Shown piece by piece: positions 8,147 through 16,707 of a stretch of 45,945 nt of DNA. The stretch is from JBMZCV01 sp049613665 (GTDB lineage: Bacteria; Bacteroidota; Bacteroidia; Chitinophagales; UBA2359), in NCBI GenBank assembly GCA_049613665.1, contig JBMZCV010000018.1, forward strand, positions 1-45,945, given 5' to 3'. The translations under genes and the position numbers were made by a program. Below the pieces are notes generated by a model. That model was not told where the DNA came from. It did no database searches and was given only the letters and a program-made list of their open reading frames with translations. How positions within the stretch are numbered: the first letter of the stretch is position 1; every line of letters starts with the position of its first letter.

Positions 8147-8653
8147 ATGGAAAACAACAACACAAAAAATCAACAAACAACCGTTTTAAATATTTTAGCA
8201 GACTTAGAAATTGACTATATTTTGCACGAACACGAAGCGGTTTTTACGATAGCACAATCTGAAAAGCATTGGGATAAAATGGAAGGCAAACATTGTAAAA
8301 ATCTGTTTTTGCGAGGCAGAAAAGGCAAGCAACATTATCTTGTGGTATTACAGCACGACAAAAAAATATCGCTCAAAGTGCTTGGGCGTTTTGTTGGCAA
8401 TCAGCGTTTGAGTTTTGCTTCTCCAACAAGATTAGAGCGTTATTTAGGCGTTAAAGCAGGTTCTGTTTCGCCTTTTGGCTTGATAAATGACAGCGAAAAC
8501 CATGTTATCGTTTTGATAGATAAGGATTTGCAGACAGCCGAAAAGGTAAATTTTCACCCAAATGTAAATACGGCAAGCTTGACTATGAATTTTGCAGATT
8601 TTGAAAAATATTTGAAATGGACAAAAAACGCTTATCAGTTGATAGATGCCTAA
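8147..8653 (+). CDS. ProX/YbaK-family prolyl-tRNA editing protein
   Basis: A 168-residue trans-editing protein expected to hydrolyse mischarged tRNA(Pro), typically Ala-tRNA(Pro). The conserved features are CKNLFLRGRKGK, HYLVVL near the middle, the lysine strand ISLKVLG, and the family hallmark GSVSPFGLINDSENHVIVLID, followed by FHPNVNTASL. These match the ProX/PrdX-type free-standing INS-like domain rather than YbaK proper. The full domain fills the protein. It stands alone after R1 copy c, with no synthetase nearby. Confidence 0.88.
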   Translation: MENNNTKNQQTTVLNILADLEIDYILHEHEAVFTIAQSEKHWDKMEGKHCKNLFLRGRKGKQHYLVVLQHDKKISLKVLGRFVGNQRLSFASPTRLERYLGVKAGSVSPFGLINDSENHVIVLIDKDLQTAEKVNFHPNVNTASLTMNFADFEKYLKWTKNAYQLIDA

Positions 8654-8823
8654 AAGATTGTTGGAAGAAATTGCTTTAAAAAGACTTTTTTTTTGCGAAA
8701 TATTGTAAAAAAACGCTAAACTTAGTTACTTTACCTGACAGACGAACAGACAAAACAACATTGTAACTACAAACAATAATCTTTTAGTTATTTTATTTTT
8801 CACCTTATTATTATTTTTATTTT

Positions 8824-10524
8824 ATGGCTGCTTATATCATCAAAGAAAGTCCGCATCATATCTATCCACCTATTTTGCCAGATATAGAAAGCTGGCCTAT
8901 CAATACACTAACAACAGAAAAAGACTCTTTTCACGAAGAGTTAGTCAGCAAAAGCATAGCCCAAATAGAAACCATACTTGATACACCAGTCAAAATACAT
9001 GATGAAATAGCACGAGCCTTGTATTTGGAGCGTATGCGTATGAAAAATAATCCTTGGAAAGTAGATAAACGCATCAATCCAGATGAAAAGAGCTTTTGGA
9101 ATGATGTGCATAAGCTACTTGTTAAAACATCTTTAGATAGCCATTCAGCCAATAAAGAAACGATAAAAAAAGAAAAAGAATTGGCATATACTATTGTTTC
9201 TCGTTATGCTACCGAGATTTTAGGAAATTTTAATCCAAAAACTTATATAACAGCCAGCAATATTATTACAAAAGGTTTTAGAGGATTGTTAAATACCTCT
9301 TCAAAAGATGGTCGCATTCGTGAACGCATCAAAATAACAGGGCCAATTGAGCATATTCGAACTTTGGCACAAAAAGGTACTGTCTTGTTAGTCCCAACAC
9401 ACTCCAGCAACCTAGATTCTGTTTTGATTGGTTGGTCGCTAGATGCCATCGGTTTGCCCGCTTTTTTGTATGGAGCAGGCCTAAACCTATTTGATAGTCG
9501 TATGTTTAGCTATTTTATGAGTCGACTCGGAGCATATAAGGTGGATAGACGCAAGAAAGATACGTTTTATATCGAAACCTTAAAAATGTACTCAAGGCTC
9601 ACACTAGAACGAGGTTGTCATAGTTTGTTTTTTCCAGGTGGCACTAGAGCAAGGTCTGGCCAGGTAGAAAAAAAGTTGAAGTTAGGTTTGTTGGGTACAG
9701 CTATTGATGCTCAACGCTTGATTGTAGCCAAAAATTTAACAAAAAATAAAGGTGGGAAAGGTAAAATATTTGTCGTTCCGTTGGTGCTAAATTACCATTT
9801 TGTGTTAGAAGCCAATAGTTTGATAGAAGAGCATTTGCGAAGAAGTGGTAAAGAGCAATATTATGTGTTGAAAGATGAATTTCCACCAGCGCATAAATTA
9901 TTGAATTTCACACGCAAATTTTTTAACAAGCAGTCCGAAATTATACTTACTTATACCGAACCAATGGATATTTTCGGCAATAAGGTAGATGAAAATGGCG
10001 AAAGTCTGGATAAAGCTGGTAAGCCAATTGATATAAGTTCATATTTTGTTAGCGATGGCCATTTTCAGCAAGATATGCAACGAGACCAAGAATATACTCG
10101 AATGTTGGGCGAAAAAATTGTTGATGCTTTTCAAACTAACAATACGGTTTTGTCGAGTCATCTAGTTGCTTTTGTGGCTTTCAATATGCTAAAATTAAAA
10201 TATAAAAAGCGTTTAGATTTATATGGTTTGCTTCGTTTGCCAGAAGACAATAGATTGATAGACTACGAAAGATTTAAGAAAACTGTGGAAAAAGTAAGAG
10301 ACAAAATAAAGGAAATGTCTAATAACAACAAAATTCAATCTTATACGTTAAATGGTGACATCACTCGATTGATTCAACATGGAATCGACAATTTGGGAGT
10401 ATATCATGCAAGTAAGCCATTGAAAAAAACAGCAGATGGACAATCTGTAACTAGCGAAAGTATGAACTTATTGTTGTTTTATCACAACCGTTTGAAAGGC
10501 TATCAATTGGAAGATGTGATATAG
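8824..10524 (+). CDS. Glycerol-3-phosphate / lysophosphatidate acyltransferase (PlsB/PlsC superfamily)
   Basis: A 566-residue membrane-associated acyltransferase that should transfer a fatty acyl group to glycerol 3-phosphate or a similar acceptor in phospholipid synthesis. The HX4D catalytic motif is VPTHSSNLDS (H193, D198). The substrate-binding block is FFPGGTRARSG (about 269-279), where the usual EGTR glutamate is glycine. The GAYKVDRRKKD block lies between them. The long N-terminal helical region and C-terminal extension make it PlsB-like in size rather than PlsC-like. It lies upstream of gpsA, which makes glycerol 3-phosphate, and pgsA, which uses it, so a first-step GPAT role is the best inference. 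A proven acceptor is lacking. Confidence 0.82.
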   Translation: MAAYIIKESPHHIYPPILPDIESWPINTLTTEKDSFHEELVSKSIAQIETILDTPVKIHDEIARALYLERMRMKNNPWKVDKRINPDEKSFWNDVHKLLVKTSLDSHSANKETIKKEKELAYTIVSRYATEILGNFNPKTYITASNIITKGFRGLLNTSSKDGRIRERIKITGPIEHIRTLAQKGTVLLVPTHSSNLDSVLIGWSLDAIGLPAFLYGAGLNLFDSRMFSYFMSRLGAYKVDRRKKDTFYIETLKMYSRLTLERGCHSLFFPGGTRARSGQVEKKLKLGLLGTAIDAQRLIVAKNLTKNKGGKGKIFVVPLVLNYHFVLEANSLIEEHLRRSGKEQYYVLKDEFPPAHKLLNFTRKFFNKQSEIILTYTEPMDIFGNKVDENGESLDKAGKPIDISSYFVSDGHFQQDMQRDQEYTRMLGEKIVDAFQTNNTVLSSHLVAFVAFNMLKLKYKKRLDLYGLLRLPEDNRLIDYERFKKTVEKVRDKIKEMSNNNKIQSYTLNGDITRLIQHGIDNLGVYHASKPLKKTADGQSVTSESMNLLLFYHNRLKGYQLEDVI

Positions 10525-10553
10525 TTTTTTTTACATTTTATGTAACTATTTTA

Positions 10554-10775
10554 CAGCTATTTTCGCTTTGAAATAAAACAAACATTATAAAAAACACTTA
10601 CTTGTTTTCCTGTGTCAGCAATTAGTTTTTAAGGCCTTTTTTATCAAAAGTTTAAAAATACTATTTTTTTTAGGCTAAGGAGACCTATATTTCCTATTTT
10701 TATGGCCTTTTGAACTGAAAAATAGTATGTTTCCCCTATCAAAAAAGGTTTCTTTTGTTAAACCGAGAATAGCTG
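10554..10775 (+). repeat. R1 dispersed repeat, copy d (type A, 222 bp)
   Basis: Begins CAGCTATTTTCG at 10554 and ends CGAGAATAGCTG at 10775, with the conserved core between. It nearly fills the spacer between the acyltransferase and gpsA genes. An open frame starting inside the core (10727) runs in frame into gpsA. Confidence 0.85.
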
Positions 10776-10807
10776 ACTGTTTTACTAAAAAATCAAACTT
10801 TAAGTAT

Positions 10808-11869
10808 ATGGCTCAAAATAATTCTAAAAAACTGTATGGTGTAATAGGTTCTGGCAGTTTTGGTACAGCAATTGCTAATATTTTGTCGGCAAACAATAAG
10901 GTTTTGCTACATATTAGACGCAAGGAAGTGATGGAACAAATAACTAAAACAGGTACAAATAGAGGGCAAGCTTTGCAAAAAAATATCGAAATGACTTTGG
11001 ATATTGCAGAAGTTTGCGAAAAATGCACCTTAATATTTTTGCTTGTTCCTTCGTCTAACTTTCGCAGCATGATTCGAAAAGCTGCTCCTTTTTTGAAACC
11101 ACACCACATTCTCATACATGGAACAAAAGGATTAAACGTTGTTCCACCCAAAGGAACAGATAAACTTTTGCCCAATGTCGCTGTTTCTCGTGACAATATC
11201 CGTACAATGTGTGATATTATTAGCGAAGAAACGGTCGTATTGCGTATGGGCTGCCTATCAGGGCCAAACTTAGCAAGAGAAATTTCGGCTGGACAACCTG
11301 CTGCTACCGTTATTGCAAGTCGTTTCGATGAGGTGATAGCAGCAGGAAAGGAAGCCTTAAAAAGCAAGCGTTTTAGAGTTTATAGCAGCCGTGATGTTTT
11401 AGGTGTAGAGCTGGCTGGTGTTTTCAAAAACATTATAGCTATTGCTTCTGGCATGATTAGCGGCTTAAATATGGGCGAAAATGCAAGAGCAATGCTACTC
11501 ACTCGTGGTTTGGGCGAAAACATCAAATTGAGTAGGGCATTGGGTGCAACAACTCGCTCATTTTTAGGAATTGCAGGAATCGGCGACCTCATTGCAACTT
11601 GTTCGAGTAAATTGAGTCGTAATTATAGAGTTGGCTATGGTTTGGCACAAAATCGGTCGTTAGACGATATTTTAGAAGAGCTGGGCGAAGTAGCAGAAGG
11701 TGTCAATACCGTAAAATTGGCAAAAGGATTGAGTTTGCATTATCAAAAAGATGAGTATCCTATCATTGAAGCTTTGTATCAAGTCTTGTATGAAAACCGA
11801 GATTTGAGAGCAGCCATAGGCGACCTTATGTTGCATGATTTGGATATTGATGCCGACTTTATGGATTAG
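10808..11869 (+). CDS. gpsA: NAD(P)H-dependent glycerol-3-phosphate dehydrogenase
   Basis: A 353-residue cytoplasmic enzyme reducing dihydroxyacetone phosphate to sn-glycerol 3-phosphate for phospholipid synthesis. The N-terminal dinucleotide-binding loop is GVIGSGSFGTAIA. Later motifs are LSGPNLAREI, the catalytic lysine in AGVFKNIIAIASG (K207) and GIGDLIATCSSKLSRNYRVG. The reading frame stays open back to 10727, but the first 27 residues would come entirely from repeat R1 copy d. The ATG at 10808 gives a normal MAQNNSKKLYGVIGSG start, so I chose it. It lies between the GPAT-like gene and pgsA in a phospholipid cluster. Confidence 0.94.
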   Translation: MAQNNSKKLYGVIGSGSFGTAIANILSANNKVLLHIRRKEVMEQITKTGTNRGQALQKNIEMTLDIAEVCEKCTLIFLLVPSSNFRSMIRKAAPFLKPHHILIHGTKGLNVVPPKGTDKLLPNVAVSRDNIRTMCDIISEETVVLRMGCLSGPNLAREISAGQPAATVIASRFDEVIAAGKEALKSKRFRVYSSRDVLGVELAGVFKNIIAIASGMISGLNMGENARAMLLTRGLGENIKLSRALGATTRSFLGIAGIGDLIATCSSKLSRNYRVGYGLAQNRSLDDILEELGEVAEGVNTVKLAKGLSLHYQKDEYPIIEALYQVLYENRDLRAAIGDLMLHDLDIDADFMD

Positions 11870-11989
11870 TAAAAAAGACATTGACACAAATCGTTCTATT
11901 ACAAAACTATTTAAATTTTATCCTTTGGCTTAAAAAAAGACATTTTTGCTCACAAATATTTTTTATTTACTCACTAAAAAAGAAAGCGT

Positions 11990-12586
11990 ATGAATTTTCC
12001 AAATAGCTTAACAGCCATACGTATCATCTTAGGATTGGTTTTGCCTTTTCTTCTAGTATATGGTACGACAAGTGTTCAAATTGTTGCCTGTTTTATTTTC
12101 GTTTTTGGCACTTTTACTGATTGGCTCGATGGCTGGTATGCACGAAAATATAAACTCGTGACAACTATGGGAAAGATTTTAGACCCTATTGCCGACAAAA
12201 TCATGGTTTTAGGTTCTTTTATTACCTTTGCCATTTTGGGAATGTACTCAATTTGGCTCATCATACCCATTGCTTTGCGTGAACTCGTCATTACGATATA
12301 TCGTCTTATCTTTTTGCGAGACAAAAAAGTGGTAGCCGCAGCTAAAAGTGGCAAAATAAAAACATTTGTACAGATGGGTACACTCGGCTTTTTGTATGTT
12401 TATTTTATCTATCGCAAAATTTATTTGGGTGATGAAACTTTCAGAGAATGGCTCATGCCAGATGGTTTAATGTATTTCCTGCTGTTTCTTTCTGTTATTT
12501 TAACGCTATATTCTGGTTATCAGTTTTTTACGAAAAATTGGAAGCTCGTGAAAAATACAACGCTTAAAATGATGAGTGACTTTTAG
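11990..12586 (+). CDS. pgsA: CDP-diacylglycerol-glycerol-3-phosphate 3-phosphatidyltransferase
   Basis: A 198-residue integral membrane enzyme forming phosphatidylglycerol phosphate from CDP-diacylglycerol and glycerol 3-phosphate. The full CDP-alcohol phosphotransferase motif D-x2-DG-x2-AR-x8-G-x3-D-x3-D is present: D44, D47, G48, A51, R52, G61, D65, D69. About five to six hydrophobic helices surround it. NFPNSLTAIRI at the N terminus is the usual PgsA start. It lies 120 bp after gpsA, whose product is a substrate, which supports PgsA over other CDP-alcohol transferases. Confidence 0.92.
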   Translation: MNFPNSLTAIRIILGLVLPFLLVYGTTSVQIVACFIFVFGTFTDWLDGWYARKYKLVTTMGKILDPIADKIMVLGSFITFAILGMYSIWLIIPIALRELVITIYRLIFLRDKKVVAAAKSGKIKTFVQMGTLGFLYVYFIYRKIYLGDETFREWLMPDGLMYFLLFLSVILTLYSGYQFFTKNWKLVKNTTLKMMSDF

Positions 12587-12601
12587 GTTTAGAATAAAAT
12601 A

Positions 12602-12710
12602 TTAAGTACCAAGTACTATTTAATAAAGCATTCGTTTAGTGGCTAACACATTGACAATCAAGGTGTTATCTTGTACTGAAATGCCCAAAAACTTCTGAAC
12701 GACTACTTAA
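12602..12710 (+). repeat. R2 dispersed repeat (109-bp unit)
   Basis: Starts TTAAGTACCAAGTACT and ends CGACTACTTAA; the terminal 7 bp are inverted. By eye it differs at about seven positions from the equally long unit at 36474-36582. An internal imperfect palindrome (TAACACATTG near 12653, AGGTGTTA near 12661) is visible. It lies just past pgsA in the 381-bp gap 12587-12967. Confidence 0.8.
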
Positions 12711-12720
12711 CTTTTTGTTT

Positions 12721-12753
12721 AGAAATGACATATCTTTAAGATATGTCATTTCT
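12721..12753. terminator. Perfect 33-bp palindrome downstream of pgsA
   Basis: Arms AGAAATGACATATCTT (12721-12736) and AAGATATGTCATTTCT (12738-12753) are perfect complements around one base. The same core follows the copper ATPase gene at 248-276. A terminator is plausible, but there is no strong T-run on either side, so a protein-binding site is also possible. Confidence 0.45.
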
Positions 12754-12900
12754 ATTTATGAGGCATTGGTAGTAGGCACGTTGTTTTCTTACTGTCTCTT
12801 CTTTTTTGTCAGCAAAAATTAACAATAAGCAGCTAAAATACAAAGTATTCTCTTCAAAAATCCAAGCTATAAACATAAATTAGCACTTACTATAAAAAAC

Positions 12901-12940
12901 AAAAAAGCTAATACAACATCACATTGTATTAGCTTTTTTT
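12901..12940 (-). terminator. Intrinsic terminator of the nqr operon
   Basis: Perfect 16-bp arms AAAAAAGCTAATACAA (12901-12916) and TTGTATTAGCTTTTTT (12924-12939), with a seven-base loop and flanking A/T runs, lie 28 bp beyond the nqrF stop codon. It could work in both directions. Confidence 0.85.
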
Positions 12941-12967
12941 TAATTATTCATTTTTCTACTTCAAAAG

Positions 12968-14260
12968 CTAGCTTCCGAAGTCATCAAACAAGATATTTTC
13001 TTCTGGCACACCTAAGTTATCTAGCATTTTTAAGGCTGCTGCTAACATCGCTGGCGGGCCGCACAAGTAATATTCTACTTCTTCTGGCTCTGGGTGATTT
13101 TTCAAATAGTTGTCAAACAAAACTTGGTGAATAAAACCTTTGTAACCTGTCCAATTGTCTTCTGGCAATGGAGAAGATAAGGCAATATTGTACTTAAAGT
13201 TTGGATATTCATTTTCGATTTTCTCGAAATGGTCGGTATAAAACAACTCACGAGAAGAACGTCCACCATACCAATAAGTTACCTTTCTATCTCTTGTTTT
13301 GTCGGTGTGGAAAATGTGAAATAAGTGTGAACGCAAAGGAGCCATTCCTGCACCACCACCAATATAACACATTTCTTTTTTCGTAGGTTTGATAAAGAAC
13401 TCGCCATAAGGGCCTGAAATTGTTACTTTATCGCCTGGCTTGCGAGAGAAAACATAAGAAGAACAAATACCTGGATTTACGTCCATAAATTTGTTTTTCG
13501 CTCTATCCCACGGCGGCGAAGCAATACGAATATTTAGCATCACGATATTTCCTTCGGCAGGGTGATTTGCCATAGAATAGGCACGGAAAATACCTTCAGG
13601 ATTTTTCATTTTCAAATCCCACATATTGTAGTTGTCCCACTCTGACTTGTATTTGTCGTCGCCAGCAGGGTCGCTAGGCAATGGCTTGATGTCCATATCT
13701 TTGAAGGCTACTTCAATAGCAGGTACATCAATTTGCACATAACCACCAGATTGGAAGTCTAAGATTTCGCCATCTGGCAAAGCTACCACAAACTCTTTGA
13801 TAAATGATGCTACGTTGTAGTTAGAAACTACTTCACATTCCCATTTTTTGATACCAAAGATTTCTTCTTCAACATGAACTTTCATGTCGTTACGCACCTT
13901 TACTTGGCAAGCTAATCGCCATTTTTCTTTCGCTTCTTTTCGTGTCAGGTGATTGAGTTCGGTAGGCAATACATCGCCACCGCCTTCTAATACTTGGCAT
14001 TTGCACATCGCACAAGTGCCACCACCACCACAGGCAGAAGGTAAAAAGACATCTCTTTCGGCCAAAGCTGTCAAGAGTGTAGAACCTGGAGAAGTGATAA
14101 CAGGTTCGTTGGTGTCGCCATTGATGATAATGTTTACATCTCCCGATGGCACTAATTTGGCTTTTGCAAGTAGCAAAATGCTAGTTAGTGACAAAATGAG
14201 TGCTAAGAAAGCAATGGCACTTCCTAACACAACGGGTAATATTTCGGCTATGATAATCAT
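12968..14260 (-). CDS. nqrF: Na+-translocating NADH:quinone reductase subunit F
   Basis: The 430-residue NADH-oxidising subunit of Na+-NQR. An N-terminal membrane anchor (about 5-32) is followed by a 2Fe-2S domain with C77, C83, C86 and C118 (SACGGGGTCAMCKC, then LACQV). The FAD-binding motif RAYSMANHP and the NADH-binding segments IGGGAGMAPLRSH and YLCGPPAMLAAA follow. The C-terminal FDDFGS is typical. It takes electrons from NADH through FAD and the cluster into the membrane subunits. It is the last gene of the operon. The 226-bp gap to nqrE is the longest after the nqrA-nqrB spacer, holds a 20-bp palindrome (14339-14358), and shows no clear promoter. Confidence 0.97.
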   Translation of the reverse strand: MIIIAEILPVVLGSAIAFLALILSLTSILLLAKAKLVPSGDVNIIINGDTNEPVITSPGSTLLTALAERDVFLPSACGGGGTCAMCKCQVLEGGGDVLPTELNHLTRKEAKEKWRLACQVKVRNDMKVHVEEEIFGIKKWECEVVSNYNVASFIKEFVVALPDGEILDFQSGGYVQIDVPAIEVAFKDMDIKPLPSDPAGDDKYKSEWDNYNMWDLKMKNPEGIFRAYSMANHPAEGNIVMLNIRIASPPWDRAKNKFMDVNPGICSSYVFSRKPGDKVTISGPYGEFFIKPTKKEMCYIGGGAGMAPLRSHLFHIFHTDKTRDRKVTYWYGGRSSRELFYTDHFEKIENEYPNFKYNIALSSPLPEDNWTGYKGFIHQVLFDNYLKNHPEPEEVEYYLCGPPAMLAAALKMLDNLGVPEENILFDDFGS

Positions 14261-14338
14261 ATTGTTTGATATGAAAATGATTGAAACTTAGTAATGTCAA
14301 AAAAAACAACTCTTTTAAGTGAGCTTTTCTTGACTGTT

Positions 14339-14358
14339 ACTTATTTATATAAATAAGT
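14339..14358. other. 20-bp perfect A/T palindrome between nqrE and nqrF
   Basis: ACTTATTTATATAAATAAGT is a perfect inverted repeat without a loop, in the 226-bp nqrE-nqrF spacer. It could be an operator-like site or chance in an A/T-rich sequence. Confidence 0.3.
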
Positions 14359-14486
14359 GTTTTTGAATACAAAATGTTTAGCAATACTGCTGTCAAAACT
14401 TAAATAATTGGTAGTTAATGTATTATATTACATCTTAATTTTCTTTGAAATTTAACCATCAATTAATTCGGTCAGTCGCATTAATT

Positions 14487-15104
14487 TTACATTTTGATAC
14501 CCATAAAACTCATAAAAGCAAGTCCCATAAGTCCTGTAATGATAAAGGCAATACCCAAACCACGCAAAGGAGCTGGCACTTGTGAATAACGTATTTTTTC
14601 TCGTATAGCGGCAATAGCTACAATGGCTAAGAAAAAGCCAAAACCAGCACCGATACCAAAAACAACAGATTCTGCTAGGTTATATTCACGTTGAACCATG
14701 AATAAAGAACCACCTAAAATAGAGCAGTTTACGGTAATCAATGGTAAGAAAATACCTAACGAAATGTATAAGCTAGGCGAAAATCTTTCTATAATCATTT
14801 CGACCAACTGCACCATAGAGGCAATAACAGCAATGAAAGCAATGAAGGTAAGGAAAGTTAAATCTACCTCTGCAAACATTGGGCTAATTTGCGATAGCAA
14901 AGAGCCTTCTGATAAAAGTCCGTAGTATAACAACCAATTGACAGGTGCTGTAATCGCTAATACGAAAATAACAGCAAGTCCTAAACCAACGGCAGTTTTT
15001 ACGGTTTTTGATACGGCTAAATATGAACACATACCCAAAAAGTAGGCAAGTACCATATTGTCGATGAAAGCCGATTTTACAAATATATTAATTAATTCTT
15101 GCAT
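14487..15104 (-). CDS. nqrE: Na+-translocating NADH:quinone reductase subunit E
   Basis: A 205-residue integral membrane subunit with six predicted helices, paired with NqrD. The conserved half-helix cysteines in GMCSYLAVS (C26) and TVNCSILGG (C127) are the positions that, with two in NqrD, hold the intramembrane iron centre in the Vibrio enzyme. The two subunits form the electron path across the membrane. It lies 112 bp after nqrD. Confidence 0.97.
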   Translation of the reverse strand: MQELINIFVKSAFIDNMVLAYFLGMCSYLAVSKTVKTAVGLGLAVIFVLAITAPVNWLLYYGLLSEGSLLSQISPMFAEVDLTFLTFIAFIAVIASMVQLVEMIIERFSPSLYISLGIFLPLITVNCSILGGSLFMVQREYNLAESVVFGIGAGFGFFLAIVAIAAIREKIRYSQVPAPLRGLGIAFIITGLMGLAFMSFMGIKM

Positions 15105-15216
15105 TTTTTATATATTGATATTGCAAAACACTTTTATAACAAATGAGAAAAGCAATTATACAACAGTACATTTTCGGCTTTGTAATTCTCATTTTTCATA
15201 AAAAGTAAATTGCTTA

Positions 15217-15876
15217 TTAAGATATATCTACTAAATTTGGATTGCGTGAGCGTTGTACCCATATAATAATTCCGATAAGAAACATCGCTGCTGCTGGTGT
15301 TACCATCACACCATTATTGACATAGCCTGCACTATACAAAGCATCTGGAATAATTTGCATTCCTAAAAATGTACCTGCTCCAAAAACCTCTCTAAATGCT
15401 GCTACAATAATCAAAATTGCACCATAGCCCAGGCCATTTCCGAGTCCATCGAGGAAAGCAGGGAAAGGTTTGTTGCCCATTGCAAAAGCTTCTAAGCGTC
15501 CCATCACGATACAGTTGGTGATGATAAGTCCAATAAATACAGATAATTCTTTGCTCACATCATAGGCTACTGCCTTCAAGACTTGATCAACTAATACTAC
15601 CAATGCGGCAATAACTACTAATTGAACAATCATACGAATACGACTTGGAATGCCATTTCTCAATAAAGAGATAGTTAAGTTGGCAAACGAACACACAAAA
15701 ACCACGCATATCGCCATTACTAAGGCTGGCTTTACTTGCGTTGTAACAGCCAAAGCCGAACAGATACCTAAAACCTGTACGGTAATCGGATTGTTTTCGT
15801 CGAGTGGATCGCTCAACAGTCTCCGATTTTTAGGCGTAAATAAGGGTTCTTTTACTTGAGTTGCTGTATCACTCAT
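15217..15876 (-). CDS. nqrD: Na+-translocating NADH:quinone reductase subunit D
   Basis: A 219-residue integral membrane subunit, the pseudo-twofold partner of NqrE. Conserved cysteines lie in LGICSALAVT (C39) and IITNCIVMGRLEAFA (C122). GLGNGLGYGAILI is also typical of the family. The N-terminal 30 residues ahead of the first helix are slightly longer than in proteobacterial NqrD. It lies 111 bp after nqrC. Confidence 0.97.
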   Translation of the reverse strand: MSDTATQVKEPLFTPKNRRLLSDPLDENNPITVQVLGICSALAVTTQVKPALVMAICVVFVCSFANLTISLLRNGIPSRIRMIVQLVVIAALVVLVDQVLKAVAYDVSKELSVFIGLIITNCIVMGRLEAFAMGNKPFPAFLDGLGNGLGYGAILIIVAAFREVFGAGTFLGMQIIPDALYSAGYVNNGVMVTPAAAMFLIGIIIWVQRSRNPNLVDIS

Positions 15877-15987
15877 AATATATTGATTTTATATTTTTTA
15901 TAAAAGGAAATTGTTTAAGTAAAAGCTCAAACTATTAAAAACTGAAGTTCTTAATTCTAAGCTCCAAAATAATACTTAAACAGGCTC

Positions 15988-16707
15988 TTAATTTTTTACT
16001 TTTTGAAAGTAAGCACCATAATATTTATAGCCTTTTTCGAGCATCGCATCAACACCATCGCCAGTAATAGTAGCACCTGAAATACCATCTACTTGATAGC
16101 CTTTTTTGTTTGGATTGCCTTTGCCTTTCATGACTTCAATATAATTGTCGTCGGTTACTTTCGTAAATTTCTTGCCTTTAAATTGGTCTTCAAACCAAGG
16201 TTGTGTAATTTCAGCACCCAAACCCGGTGTTTCGCCTACATGGTTATAGCTTGTTCCTACTATCGTTTTTAAGTCTTTGTCTAAAGCGACAAACCCTCCA
16301 ATTTCGTCCCAAAGTCCTGCACCATGAAGTGGCATAATGTAGCTTTTTTTGCCGCTATGTTCATAGATATATAAAGGCATTTTTTGACCACTTTCTTTCT
16401 TAAATTCTTTTCTAATTTCAATTTCAAAAGCGTCTTCGCCTTGCACTTCATTGCCGTTTTCATCGACAACAACTGGCTTGATGCGTCCATCATACCAACC
16501 TTCTGCTAAATTTTTGTCAGCTTCTAGTTTTGTGGCTTCATTAGCATCAATTACAGCCATCAGAATACTTTTTTTCTTATCTAATGCTTCTGCTTTTTCT
16601 TGAATAGGTTTTAAACCTGTAGATACGCCTGCTAGTGAAATAGCAACTATTAGTGTCATCACAATAGCGTATCCGAATGTATAACCGTTAGTATTTGTAT
16701 TAGCCAT
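15988..16707 (-). CDS. nqrC: Na+-translocating NADH:quinone reductase subunit C
   Basis: A 239-residue subunit with one N-terminal membrane helix (about 10-30) and a periplasmic FMN-binding domain. The covalent flavin site is SGATIT, with FMN expected on T213. The flavin must be attached by an ApbE-type transferase, which is not encoded in this window. Its start overlaps the nqrB stop by 8 bp, which implies translational coupling. Confidence 0.97.
   Translation of the reverse strand: MANTNTNGYTFGYAIVMTLIVAISLAGVSTGLKPIQEKAEALDKKKSILMAVIDANEATKLEADKNLAEGWYDGRIKPVVVDENGNEVQGEDAFEIEIRKEFKKESGQKMPLYIYEHSGKKSYIMPLHGAGLWDEIGGFVALDKDLKTIVGTSYNHVGETPGLGAEITQPWFEDQFKGKKFTKVTDDNYIEVMKGKGNPNKKGYQVDGISGATITGDGVDAMLEKGYKYYGAYFQKVKN

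Noticed and set aside
10727..10807. N-terminal extension of gpsA
   Set aside because: The 27 codons are repeat R1 sequence. The internal ATG gives the normal enzyme start. Kept as a finding but not as the gene start.
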